The translations under genes were made by a program, and so were the position numbers. Source: Mycolicibacillus trivialis (GTDB lineage Bacteria; Actinomycetota; Actinomycetes; Mycobacteriales; Mycobacteriaceae). From it: a DNA stretch of 64,000 nucleotides. The notes under the pieces were generated by a model. The model made no database searches, was not told where the DNA came from, and saw nothing but the letters and a program-made list of their open reading frames with translations. Shown one piece after another: positions 35,047 through 43,847 of this stretch (position 1 is the stretch's first letter; each line of letters opens with the position of its first letter). The stretch covers positions 1-64,000 of the forward strand of contig NZ_LQPZ01000016.1 of the NCBI RefSeq assembly GCF_002102395.1. Reading direction: 5' to 3'.

Positions 35047-36086
35047 CAGAGCGTAGCCACGAGTTGCGGGTCTTCGAGGTGATCAAGGAGACCGCCGAAG
35101 CGGTGACGTTGGTCTTCGACGTGCCTTCGGAGGCGGCGTCGCGGTTCGATTACAAACCGGGGCAGTTCCTCACGGTGTGCATCCCCAGTGACCGGACCGG
35201 TTCGGTGGCCCGTTGCTATTCGCTGTCCAGCAGTCCGCACCAGGACAGCCGTCCAGCCGTCACCGTCAAACGGGTGAGCGGCGGGTTCGCCTCGAACTGG
35301 ATCTGCGACAACGTCGCTGTCGACTCGTTGCTGACCGTGCTCGAACCCTCCGGTTCTTTCACCCCCCGGTCCTTCGATGACGACGTACTGCTGTGCGCCG
35401 CCGGCAGCGGGATCACACCGATCCTGTCGATTGCCAAATCGTTGTTGTACACGGGCGCCGGGAAGGTCACGTTGTTCTACGCCAACCGGGACCGTGACGC
35501 GGTGATCTTCGCCGACCAGATCGGTGGCCTGGCCGAACGGTTTCCGCACCGATTCACGGTCACCCACTGGTTGGAGGCGGAGCGAGGCCTGCCGCAATCG
35601 ACCGCGGTGGCCGACCTGATCGCACCCGATGTGGACCGCGATATCTTCCTGTGCGGACCGGCCGGGTTCGCTGAAGAGGTCAGGGCCGCGTTGACTCAGC
35701 TTCGGGTGCCCGCCGAGCGGCTGCATATCGAGAATTACAAATCTTTGGAGACCAATCCATTCTTGACTCCCGCTGCCCAAGTACCGGTGGTGGCCCCGCT
35801 CGGCGAAGGCGGGGCACGAGTCCGCGTCGAACTCGACGGGGAGAGCCATGTCTTCGACTGGCCCAAGGACACTCCGCTGCTGGATGTGTTGTTGGCGGCC
35901 GGGCTGGACCCGCCCCACGTCTGCCGCGAATCGGCGTGCGGCACGTGTGTGTGTTCGGTCAAAAGCGGGCGCACCAAGATGCGCATGAACGAGTCGTTGA
36001 TCGAGGAGGAGCTCTCCCGCGGGCTCACCCTGGCGTGCCAGACCTTGCCGGAGTCCGCCGAGGTGGACATCGCATTCGATCAGTAA
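35043..36086 (+). CDS. FAD/2Fe-2S oxygenase reductase (KshB/PaaE-like)
   Basis: This is a 347-residue electron-transfer protein. The ferredoxin-reductase FAD domain carries RCYSLSSSP (residues about 57-65), the NAD domain AAGSGITPI and LCGPAGF, and a C-terminal plant-type 2Fe-2S domain has CRESACGTCVC (Cys spacing x4, x2) plus a distal Cys in LACQT. This layout matches the reductases of KshAB, phenylacetyl-CoA and related oxygenases. ATG 35043 overlaps the hydrolase stop. The operon contains no Rieske, P450 or known diiron hydroxylase for it to serve, apart from the PF10118 pair. Confidence 0.9.
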   Translation: MTERSHELRVFEVIKETAEAVTLVFDVPSEAASRFDYKPGQFLTVCIPSDRTGSVARCYSLSSSPHQDSRPAVTVKRVSGGFASNWICDNVAVDSLLTVLEPSGSFTPRSFDDDVLLCAAGSGITPILSIAKSLLYTGAGKVTLFYANRDRDAVIFADQIGGLAERFPHRFTVTHWLEAERGLPQSTAVADLIAPDVDRDIFLCGPAGFAEEVRAALTQLRVPAERLHIENYKSLETNPFLTPAAQVPVVAPLGEGGARVRVELDGESHVFDWPKDTPLLDVLLAAGLDPPHVCRESACGTCVCSVKSGRTKMRMNESLIEEELSRGLTLACQTLPESAEVDIAFDQ

Positions 36087-36438
36087 CAGCCGGAGGCCGG
36101 TCGTCGGTGACCAGTCGCGAGGAAGACCTGCGGACACGATGCCGACGTCGGTCAACCCGGCCTCGGCTGGTGGGTGAGGTCACGGCTGTGTGCGTTTCCG
36201 CAAATGTGGTGTCGGACAATAGTAATCGCGTCCGGTGCTGCGCTGGCCACCCGTTTTCCAGCGGTTCGGTCGGGTCGTCAGTTTCCACCTGACCGGAAAC
36301 CCGCCCGGTGGGGCAGGTCGGTTCAGGTTGGGGCAACGGTGTGAAGGTCGCCCCCCCTCAGCTCACGTGATGGCTCCGCGATCGGTAGCGACACACCCCA
36401 CAACGGATGACAGCACCCTCGGGAAGGTCAGCGGCTCC
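36087..36438. other. Gene-free stretch between convergent operons
   Basis: These 352 nt separate the reductase stop from the stop of the converging esterase. I found no convincing coding frame. The only structure seen is a 6-bp hairpin (GTTTCC 36281-36286 with GGAAAC 36295-36300) that could act as a weak terminator. No P1 or P2 element is present. Confidence 0.5.
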
Positions 36439-37413
36439 TTACCGCGGGTCGACCAGAAACGATCCGATCTCCGCGATCGCTTTGCGTGCCGGTGCCAGGA
36501 TCACGGCGCCGGCCTGGAATACGTGGAACTGCCCGGCCCAGACCTGCAGCTCGCACCGACCACCCGCGGCGGCAATGGCATCGGCGAGTTCTTCGGCGCC
36601 CGCGCGGAGAACCTCGCGCGTCCCGACTTGAATCAGAGTGGGAGGCAACGGTGACAGATCATCGGCAGCCAGGCGCCGATGCGGCAAGAGGTCCGCCGAG
36701 ATGGCCGGTTTGGCGGCGAGTTTGCGGCTGAGGACAGAAACCACCGGAGCGGTCAGCAGCGGGTCATCGGCGGGCTCCAGAGCCAAGTCGGGATCGATGC
36801 CCGTCATCGGTGACATCAGCACCAGCCCCCCTGGTCGACCGAGTCCCCGCCGCACCACCGCCAACGCGGTGGCGACGGCAAGATAACCTCCGGCGGAGTC
36901 CCCGACGATTCGGATCTCGGAGGACGAATACCCCTCATCGAGTAGCGCGCGGAAGCCGGCGACAGCGTCGTCGAGAGCCTCGCCGAGACCGTGCCGAGGC
37001 ATCTGTCGATAATCGACCGCGAGCGCTGGACACCCGGCGGCGCGCGCGATGTCGGCGGTGAGCCGGCGATGAGTGTTCAAACCGCAGACGATGAACCCGC
37101 CGCCGTGCAGGTAAAGAATCGCCCGGCCGGCAGTGGGACGGGCCGGGATCAGCAACTCGGCGCGACAGTGCGGCAGCGAAATCGCGTGGCGGCGGACACC
37201 GTATGGCCGTGGGAGCAGCCACGCCGCCCGGTCCGCCAGGGCGAACGGCCAGCGCGCATCGGGAAACCGGGCGAACAATGTGATCACCGGACGGACGAAG
37301 ACCCTCAACAGGACTGCCACCACCCTCGACAGGGCGCCCGGCCCGGGTAACTCGCGTCGGCTCGCCGACGGTTGCGGGACTCCATCCGCCAAGGCGCCGG
37401 TGCCAGTGCTCAT
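36439..37413 (-). CDS. HSL-type alpha/beta hydrolase (esterase/lipase, Lip family)
   Basis: This is a 324-residue hormone-sensitive-lipase-like hydrolase. The oxyanion motif HGGGF, nucleophile GDSAGG, catalytic acid region VGTREVLRAGAE and a His in GQFHVFQ are all visible. ATG 37413 follows GAAAGGTGA; GTG 37422 is an alternative. It lies 112 nt downstream of the triple-monooxygenase operon and may be its last gene. Its role would be ester hydrolysis of short acyl esters, possibly Baeyer-Villiger products. Confidence 0.87.
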   Translation of the reverse strand: MSTGTGALADGVPQPSASRRELPGPGALSRVVAVLLRVFVRPVITLFARFPDARWPFALADRAAWLLPRPYGVRRHAISLPHCRAELLIPARPTAGRAILYLHGGGFIVCGLNTHRRLTADIARAAGCPALAVDYRQMPRHGLGEALDDAVAGFRALLDEGYSSSEIRIVGDSAGGYLAVATALAVVRRGLGRPGGLVLMSPMTGIDPDLALEPADDPLLTAPVVSVLSRKLAAKPAISADLLPHRRLAADDLSPLPPTLIQVGTREVLRAGAEELADAIAAAGGRCELQVWAGQFHVFQAGAVILAPARKAIAEIGSFLVDPR

Positions 37414-37525
37414 GAGGTTCACCTTTCGTCGGTCTGTCCCGATTCACCCCGGCAGGCAATCGCTATGACGTGGCGAACCGATCGCCGGCTGGGTTCTCCG
37501 CCCGCCCCGTGACGGGCCGTGCCGG

Positions 37526-39067
37526 TTACTGCTGGTAGCGGTAGTCGTCGAGATCAAACGTCTTCGACGCGTGCATCGACTGGTACGCCGTGGTCGGCCG
37601 CAGAAACGAGAAATCGCCGTTGCGGTCGATGTAGTAGCTGTTGGCATCGACGCAGGCCCGACCGTGCATCAAGGTGTCGGAGCCGCGCTCGTCGATGAAT
37701 CGGTGAAACCGGTCGTTGGCCTGCTCGGAGACCTCCACCGCCGTGGCCGCCCGCCGCTGTGCCTCGTCGATGACCCGCACTGCATGCCGAGAAGCGTTCT
37801 CCACCATCACATGCCAGGAGCTCCCGGACCACGCGTACGGTCCGAACACCATGAACGTGTTGGGTAGCCCGGGCATCGTCACGCCCTCATATGCGGTGGC
37901 ACGGTTGTTCTCGTAGAAGTCGGCCAGATCGAATCCATCGCGGCCCTTGACCGGTCGAAGACGGTAGACCACCGGGCTGTTGGACATCTCGAATCCGGTG
38001 GCGAGCACCAGGACGTCGACGGGGCGCTCGACCCCGCCGCGGGTGCGGATGCCGGTGGGGGTGATGCGTTCGATCGGATCGGTGATCAAGGTGACGTGAT
38101 CCTCGGTGAACGTTTTGTAATAGACGTTCGACACGCTGGGGCGTTTGCAGCCGAACCCGTAGGTCGGCGTCAGTTGTCGGCGCAGGTGCCGGTCGCGCAC
38201 TTGGGTGAACAGAAAGGCGCGGCACGCCCAAGCCGGGATCTTGGCCAGCGGGGCGATCCGCTTGCCGTGCACGGTGATGGCGACCAGCCCCACCTCGACG
38301 AGGGCGGCCGCCGCGGCACGGATCAGCGTCTGCAGGAACGGGATCCTGCGGAATGCGCTCTGCACCAGGCGCGGAATCTCAAAGTCGGGTTTGGCGAAAA
38401 CCCAGATCGCGCGCCGTTGGTAGACGTCCAGGCTGTTCGCGGTCCGGGCCAACTGGGGGACCACCTGGATAGCGGTTGCTCCGGTCCCGATCACCGCGAC
38501 CCGTTTTCCGGCGATCTGTACGTCCTCGTCCCACGCCTGGGTCTGGATGATCTTGCCTTCGAACGTGTCCAGGCCGGGGATGTCGGGGACTCGTGGTTCG
38601 ACGAAAGCCCCGGTCGCGGTGATCACGAAGCGGGCGGTCAGCGTCGACCCGTCATCGAGGGTCAGGACCCACACATGGTTGTCCTCATCCCAATCCCGGC
38701 GCATCACCTCGGTGTTCAGCCGAATGCGGGGGCGCAGTTCGTATTTGTCGGCCAGCATGTTGATGTAGCCGCGGACCTCGGCCCCTTTCGGGAACGTGCG
38801 TGACCATCCGGGATGCTTCTCGAAGGAGAACTGGTAGACGATGCCCGGAATATCCACGGCCACATCCGGGTAGCGGTTGGAGTGCCAGGTGCCGCCGATG
38901 TCGTCGGCCCGCTCGAATATCGCGTAGTCGGTGTACCCGGCGCGCTGCAGATGGATGGCCGCGCCCAGTCCGCCGATGCCGGCCCCGATGATGGCCACCA
39001 GCATGTCGGGGTCGCGCCGATGCGCCGGTGTGGCGTCGTGGTCAGCGCGCGGTGTGGTTACGGTCAT
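37526..39067 (-). CDS. Class B flavin monooxygenase with altered BVMO fingerprint (Gln for His)
   Basis: This is a 513-residue protein with FAD motif GAGIGGLG (about 27-34), GGTWHSNRYPDVAVD and NADPH motif GTGATAIQ. In the fingerprint position it reads FEGKIIQTQAWDED, with Gln replacing the usual His. ATG 39067 overlaps the SDR stop (ATGA); longer frames are shadows. The C-terminal GDFSFLRPTTAYQS matches the other two monooxygenases of this operon. It may be a non-classical BVMO or an N/S-oxygenating relative. Confidence 0.86.
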   Translation of the reverse strand: MTVTTPRADHDATPAHRRDPDMLVAIIGAGIGGLGAAIHLQRAGYTDYAIFERADDIGGTWHSNRYPDVAVDIPGIVYQFSFEKHPGWSRTFPKGAEVRGYINMLADKYELRPRIRLNTEVMRRDWDEDNHVWVLTLDDGSTLTARFVITATGAFVEPRVPDIPGLDTFEGKIIQTQAWDEDVQIAGKRVAVIGTGATAIQVVPQLARTANSLDVYQRRAIWVFAKPDFEIPRLVQSAFRRIPFLQTLIRAAAAALVEVGLVAITVHGKRIAPLAKIPAWACRAFLFTQVRDRHLRRQLTPTYGFGCKRPSVSNVYYKTFTEDHVTLITDPIERITPTGIRTRGGVERPVDVLVLATGFEMSNSPVVYRLRPVKGRDGFDLADFYENNRATAYEGVTMPGLPNTFMVFGPYAWSGSSWHVMVENASRHAVRVIDEAQRRAATAVEVSEQANDRFHRFIDERGSDTLMHGRACVDANSYYIDRNGDFSFLRPTTAYQSMHASKTFDLDDYRYQQ

Positions 39068-39939
39068 GGTCGAAGCTCCTCGGCAGGCGGTGTCGCGTTG
39101 GCGGCGATGCGGGCGTCGTACTCGGCGCGGGCGTCCCGGTCGATCGGGCCCAGCGTGCGATCGGCATTGACCAACCGCCGCCCGGCCAACCAGAGCCACT
39201 CGGGCACCAGGTTGGCCAGGGTCAACAGTGGGACGAGGCCATGCGGTGCGCCGGCCAGCGCGGGCCGACGCCGAACCGTCGATTCGACGCGGCGGGCCAC
39301 CACACTCGGCGGCAGCACACCGATCCGCACGACCCCGAGCGGGATTCCGTCCACCAGCTGGGTGTTGATCGCCGATGGCAGCACCGCCGAGACCGAGACG
39401 CCGTGCGGGCGGAGCTCTTCGCGAAGGCTTCGGCTGAACGCGGTCGCGGCGTGTTTTGCGGCGGTGTAGCCGGCCAGCCCGGCCGAATGGATCTTCCCGG
39501 CCGCCGAGGTGACGTTGACGATGTGCCCGCGGCCCCGGGTGATCATCCGGGGCGCGATGATCCGTGCGGCGTTCATGTGGGCGAACACGTTGACCGCGAA
39601 CGTCGCCCGGGTCACCTCCTCCGGTTCGGTCAGGAACGCACCGATCGGCATGATGCCGGCGTTGTTGACGAGAATGTCGACCGGGCCGAGTTCGTCTTCG
39701 ACTCGGTCCAGGAACACTCGGAAGCTGTCCGCGTCGCCCACGTCGACCCGGTAGCCGTGGGCCGACTCACCGAGCGTGGCGGCGGCGGCCTGCGCAGCCG
39801 ATCCGTCGAGATCGCCGATGGCCACCCTCGCCCCTCGCGCGACGAATCTCGACGCGGTCGCAAGACCGATGCCGCGGGCGGCGCCGGTGACCACCACCAC
39901 CGACCCAGGGACCGGGATTGCCGGATAGGCGCGGCTCAT
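39064..39939 (-). CDS. Short-chain dehydrogenase/reductase
   Basis: This is a 291-residue SDR with TGAARGIG, GDLDG after strand 2 (NAD preference), NNAGIMPIG, TSAAGK and YTAAKHA. ATG 39939 has AAGGAGT upstream and overlaps the stop of the preceding monooxygenase by 4 nt, as does its own stop with the next gene. It sits between two flavin monooxygenases and probably forms or consumes their ketone substrate. Confidence 0.88.
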   Translation of the reverse strand: MSRAYPAIPVPGSVVVVTGAARGIGLATASRFVARGARVAIGDLDGSAAQAAAATLGESAHGYRVDVGDADSFRVFLDRVEDELGPVDILVNNAGIMPIGAFLTEPEEVTRATFAVNVFAHMNAARIIAPRMITRGRGHIVNVTSAAGKIHSAGLAGYTAAKHAATAFSRSLREELRPHGVSVSAVLPSAINTQLVDGIPLGVVRIGVLPPSVVARRVESTVRRRPALAGAPHGLVPLLTLANLVPEWLWLAGRRLVNADRTLGPIDRDARAEYDARIAANATPPAEELRP

Positions 39940-41498
39940 CGGACTCCTTCCAGGCCGACCACCCCATGCTGCTCGGTCATCTCGGCGGAGGCCGAGCGCC
40001 AGGAGTAATCGTCGAACGGATAGTTGGCGGCGGCCCTGCGTGACTGCAGCGCGGTGGTGGGCCGGATGTAGCACATGTCGCCTTGCGAGTTCACGTAATA
40101 GGTCCGCAGGCCCTTGTTACGCACCTGGAAATAGTGCTGGATGTTGCGGCCCTGATGCTGAATCTTGGCGTGGTAGCGCCGCTGTGCCTCGGCGGTCACC
40201 TCCACCACGTCGCAGCCGCGGAGCCGCGCCTCACAGATCGCCCGGACCGCGTGCTGCGCCGACGATTCGACCATGAAATGCCACCCGGTTCCGGTCCAGG
40301 AGTACGGGCCGACCAGCATCCACCGGTTCGGCAGCCCGTGCACCGCGACACTCTCATAGGCCTGCAGGCGGTGGGCGTTGTAGAACTCGCCGAGGTCGAA
40401 GCCGTCGACACCGACGACGGTCCCGGTGCGGTAGGTCTCCGGGTCGGAGAACAACTCATACCCGACGGCGACGACCAGCGCGTCCAGTTCGCGTTCCCGG
40501 CCGTCGGCGGTACGCACACCGTTGGTGGTGATCTCCTCGATCGCGCTGTCCACAAGCTCCACGTTGTCGCGGTTGAAGGCCTGCACGAAGGTGTTCGACA
40601 AGGTGGGGCGTTTGCCGAGTAGCCCGTAGCCGGGGGTGAGCGCGCGCCGAACATCTCGGTCGCGTACTGCCGCGCGCAGATACCCGCGGTAGGCCGCCCT
40701 GGCGCCGCCGTCCATCAGCGCCGTCGCCGGCTTGGCGATCACCGGCGGGGTGTAGACCAGAAGCCGGGTCAGCGCCTCGACCAGCGCCAGCGCGATCCCC
40801 GACAGCAGCGACTGGGTGGCGCCCCGACCCAGCACGGTACGGAGCACCGGACCGATCGCGAAATCTGGTTTGGGCCAACACCATACCGGTGTGCGTTGAA
40901 AGACCGCCAACGATTCCACCTCGGGTGCGATAGCCGGGGTGATCTGCACGGAACTCGCCCCGGTCCCGATGATCCCGACGCGCTTTCCGGTCAGGTCGTA
41001 GTCGTGGTCCCACTCGGTGGGCCGCAGCACCTTGCCGGTGAAGGTGTCGAAGCCGGGGATGCCCGGGTCGTTCTTGGGGTTGATGAAGGCGCCGACGGCG
41101 CTGAGGACATACCGCGCGGTGATCTCCTGGCCGGCGGCGGTGTGCAACCGCCAGTGCCCGGCGGCATCATCCCACTCCTCTTTGACCACACCGACACCGA
41201 ACCGCAGATGCGGATACAGTCCGTGTTCCCGGGCGACCCGGCAGTGGTAGGCCTTCACTTCCTCCCCCTTGGGGAAGACGCGGGACCAGTTGGGGTTTTT
41301 GGCGAACGAGTACTGGTAGGTGAAATGGGGTACGTCGACACCGATCCCCGGATAGTCGTTGTCGCGCCAACTGCCGCCGGGCTCATCGGCGCGTTCCAGA
41401 ATGACGAAGTCCTCGATACCGGCCTGTTTCAGCCGCGCGCCCGCCGCGATGCCGGCAGGGCCGGCGCCAACGACGGCGACGGTGTGTTGTGGGGTCAT
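39936..41498 (-). CDS. Class B flavin monooxygenase with altered BVMO fingerprint (Arg for His)
   Basis: This is a 520-residue protein: GAGPAGIA (FAD, about 10-17), GGSWRDNDYPGIGVD and GTGASSVQ (NADPH). The fingerprint position reads FTGKVLRPTEWDHD, with Arg in place of His. ATG 41498 follows AAAAGGA and overlaps the SRPBCC stop. The C-terminal domain (GRNIQHYFQV, GDMCYIRPTTALQS) is shared with its two neighbours, so the three probably arose by duplication. Confidence 0.86.
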   Translation of the reverse strand: MTPQHTVAVVGAGPAGIAAGARLKQAGIEDFVILERADEPGGSWRDNDYPGIGVDVPHFTYQYSFAKNPNWSRVFPKGEEVKAYHCRVAREHGLYPHLRFGVGVVKEEWDDAAGHWRLHTAAGQEITARYVLSAVGAFINPKNDPGIPGFDTFTGKVLRPTEWDHDYDLTGKRVGIIGTGASSVQITPAIAPEVESLAVFQRTPVWCWPKPDFAIGPVLRTVLGRGATQSLLSGIALALVEALTRLLVYTPPVIAKPATALMDGGARAAYRGYLRAAVRDRDVRRALTPGYGLLGKRPTLSNTFVQAFNRDNVELVDSAIEEITTNGVRTADGRERELDALVVAVGYELFSDPETYRTGTVVGVDGFDLGEFYNAHRLQAYESVAVHGLPNRWMLVGPYSWTGTGWHFMVESSAQHAVRAICEARLRGCDVVEVTAEAQRRYHAKIQHQGRNIQHYFQVRNKGLRTYYVNSQGDMCYIRPTTALQSRRAAANYPFDDYSWRSASAEMTEQHGVVGLEGVR

Positions 41499-42076
41499 TG
41501 CGGGTCCTTTTCGGTTCTCGGTTCTCGGGGCGGGGCGGTGATGGCGCGGGGGGTGCGGGACAGGTCCCGCTCCAAGCCTCCCAGGCCGAAATGGAACACC
41601 GGTTGCAGCACCGCGGCCACTGGCCGCAGCCCCCACCGGATGCCCGGAATGCGGCGCAAATAGCGTGGCGCGCAGGCCAGCGTCCAGTCGACGGTGGCGT
41701 GGCCGTTGTTCTCGGGTTCCACCCGGTAGTGCTCGCACCACGAGCCGAACACCGGCAGCGTGGCGTCGGTGGCGGTGTAGCTCATCATCATCTGAGCCGG
41801 ATCGAACTCCAACAGTCGCTCATGCTGGGCGAAGATCAGCCATTTGAAGATATGCATCTGAAAATCGCGGACCACGCCCGGCGCCGGGTCGATCGCGCGC
41901 GGGTAGCGGCTGCCCCACACCGTCGGCAGCCAGGACCACATGCGGCTACCGGCGACGATCTCCCAGACCTGGTCAGCGGGGGCGGCGAAGGTGCGGCGCA
42001 CGTGGGTGACGAGCGGTGCGGTGCGGAGGAACTCGTCGGCGTTCTGCGGCGCCAGCGCGATCGCGTCAAACCGCAT
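41495..42076 (-). CDS. SRPBCC/START-like (polyketide cyclase family) protein
   Basis: This is a 193-residue single-domain protein of the Bet v 1-like SRPBCC fold: VTHVRRTFAAPADQVWEIVAGSRMWSWLP is the typical first strand and helix. ATG 42076 has GGGAGG upstream and overlaps the monooxygenase end by 11 nt. Such domains bind hydrophobic ligands in a deep cavity, so it could carry the substrate of the flanking monooxygenases. No catalytic residues can be assigned. Confidence 0.75.
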   Translation of the reverse strand: MRFDAIALAPQNADEFLRTAPLVTHVRRTFAAPADQVWEIVAGSRMWSWLPTVWGSRYPRAIDPAPGVVRDFQMHIFKWLIFAQHERLLEFDPAQMMMSYTATDATLPVFGSWCEHYRVEPENNGHATVDWTLACAPRYLRRIPGIRWGLRPVAAVLQPVFHFGLGGLERDLSRTPRAITAPPREPRTEKDPQ

Positions 42077-43660
42077 GGGGAACCTCCCGCACCGGCAGTC
42101 GCTGGAAACTGTAGTCCGATTCCGGGAACCGGGTGCTGCGCAGGCGGGATTGCAGCACCGTCCACGGCCGGACATAGGGGGTGTGCCCGTGGGAATTGAT
42201 GAAATAGCTGTTGGAGCCCGCACAGTTGACCGTGAAGTAGCGATTCAGGTTGGCACCGCTTTCCTTCAGCCCCGACTGGAATCGGTTCAAGGCGCCCCAC
42301 GTGACCTCGACCCGGCTGGCCTGCTGATCGCGCGCGATCTTGATCACCGCGGCGATGTGGCGCATCGCGTTCTCCAGGATGTAGTGGAACCCGGTTCCGG
42401 TCCAGGAATAGGGGCCGACCATCATGAACCGGTTGGGCAACTGCGGCACGGTGACACTTTGGTAGGCCTGCAGGCCTTCGCTGCGGTAGAACTCGGCAAG
42501 GTCGAAGCCGTTGCTGCCCACTACTGTCCCCGGCCGGTAGGTCTCCGGGTCGGAGAACATCTCATAGCCGGTGGCCAGGACCAGGACATCGATGGGTCGG
42601 TGCGCGCCGTTCGCGTCGACGATGCCGTCGCGTGTGACCCGCGCGATGCCGACGCTGACGAGTTCGACGTTGGTCCGGTTGAACGTCGGCAGGTAATCGC
42701 CGCCGAGGGTGCCGCGGGTGCATCCGGCGCCGAAACGGGGCCGTAGCTTCCGTCGCACGGTGCGGTCGTGCACCTTGTAGCGCAGCCAGCCTCGGTAGAG
42801 CAGCAGCGCAACCCGATCGAAAACGGCGGCCGCTGCGGTGAACACCGGTCGCGGTGTGTAGATGAGGATCCGCAAGCCGATCTCGATGAACGCCAGCACG
42901 ACCGTGTGCAGCGCGGTGGCGAACCAGCGTTTGGCCAGCAGGCGTCGCAGAAAGCCCGGGTACGCGAAGTCGGGTTTGGGGAAATACCACTGCGGGTGCG
43001 CTGGTAGATGTCGAGGTGGTCGACCTGGCCGGCGATGGACGGCGCGATCTGCACGGTGGAACTGCCGACGCCGACGATGCCCACCCGTTTGCCGCGCAGG
43101 TCGACGTCGTGCTGCCATCGGGACGGGATCAATACTGGCCCGGTGAAGCTCGCCAGTCCGGGGATGTCCGGTTCGCTCTTGGGGTTGATGTAGGCGCCGA
43201 CCGCGGTAATGACGAAGCGCGCGGTGATCACCTGGCCGCCCGCCAGGTGGATCTGCCACCAGTGATTGTGGTCGTCGAAGGTCTCGCGCTCCACGCGGGC
43301 GTTGAACCGGGCGCGAGCATAGAGGTCGTGCTCGGCGACCAGATCGAGCGCATATCGTTGGATCTCGGCGCCGCTGGCGAAGAACCGGCGCCAGTTCCCG
43401 GACGGGGCGAACGCGAATTGATAAGCCACCGAAGGGATGTCGGCGCCCACACCGGGGTAGGTGTTGCGAAGCCACGTTCCGCCGAAGTCCTCATCGCGAT
43501 CGATGATGAGGAAGTCCTCTACGCCGATTTCCCTTAGCTTGATCGCCGCGCAGATTCCACCGAAGCCGGCCCCGATGATAGCCACTTCGTGGTCGGGGGA
43601 GCGGTCCGCGGCCATATTCGACTCGGCGTCGATCGGCCGAACCGCAGGGGCGCCCAGCAT
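42066..43660 (-). pseudogene. Class B flavin monooxygenase, interrupted by a -1 frameshift
   Basis: The N-terminal half (MLGAPAVRP; FAD motif GAGFGGIC; fingerprint FTGPVLIPSRW with Ile for His; GVGSSTVQ) is in one frame as far as DIYQRT. The rest (YFPKPDFAYPG to the end, VREVPHAV) continues in another frame. One base is missing in the G run near 42993-42996; restoring it gives a single 531-residue protein, and the total of 1595 nt plus 1 is divisible by three. It is a fresh mutation, a sequencing error or a slippage site. ATG 43660 lies 6 nt from the A/T-rich -10 of a P2 promoter, so it is leaderless. Confidence 0.8.
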
Positions 43661-43666
43661 GAGGTT

Positions 43667-43696
43667 AATAATTAGACTGATGTGTCATTCTGTCAA
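43667..43696 (-). promoter_or_regulatory. P2 promoter/operator driving the triple-monooxygenase operon
   Basis: Read leftwards: TTGACA (43696-43691), the P2 core in the spacer (GACTGATGTGTCA on the plus strand, 43675-43687), and an A/T-rich -10 (TAATTATT, about 43674-43667). The ATG follows directly, so P2 controls a leaderless message here. Confidence 0.65.
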
Positions 43697-43805
43697 GTGG
43701 TCGGCTGGTTCTCTCTGGATTTCGGGGATGCCGACGATTGCCGCCGGGGCGTGACCGCTGAGCCTTGCGCCGCGTCCGGTGTCCGCGTAACGTGACCAAT
43801 AACAC

Positions 43806-43820
43806 AGTACTGGCAGTACT
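43806..43820. promoter_or_regulatory. P1 operator before PF10118 pair 3
   Basis: AGTACTGGCAGTACT is a P1 match (AGTAC-N5-GTACT), 27 nt before the GTG start. A degenerate second copy (GATACTGAAAGTCGC, 43823-43837) follows with a 17-nt offset, close to the 16-nt offset of the tandem sites at pair 2. Confidence 0.6.
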
Positions 43821-43847
43821 AGATACTGAAAGTCGCTGGAGGTTGGC

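Noticed and set aside
34129..36086. Complete KshAB-type steroid 9-alpha-hydroxylase
   Set aside because: Only the reductase-like partner is present; no Rieske oxygenase (CxH...CxxH) is encoded in the window, so the kshB name was not assigned.
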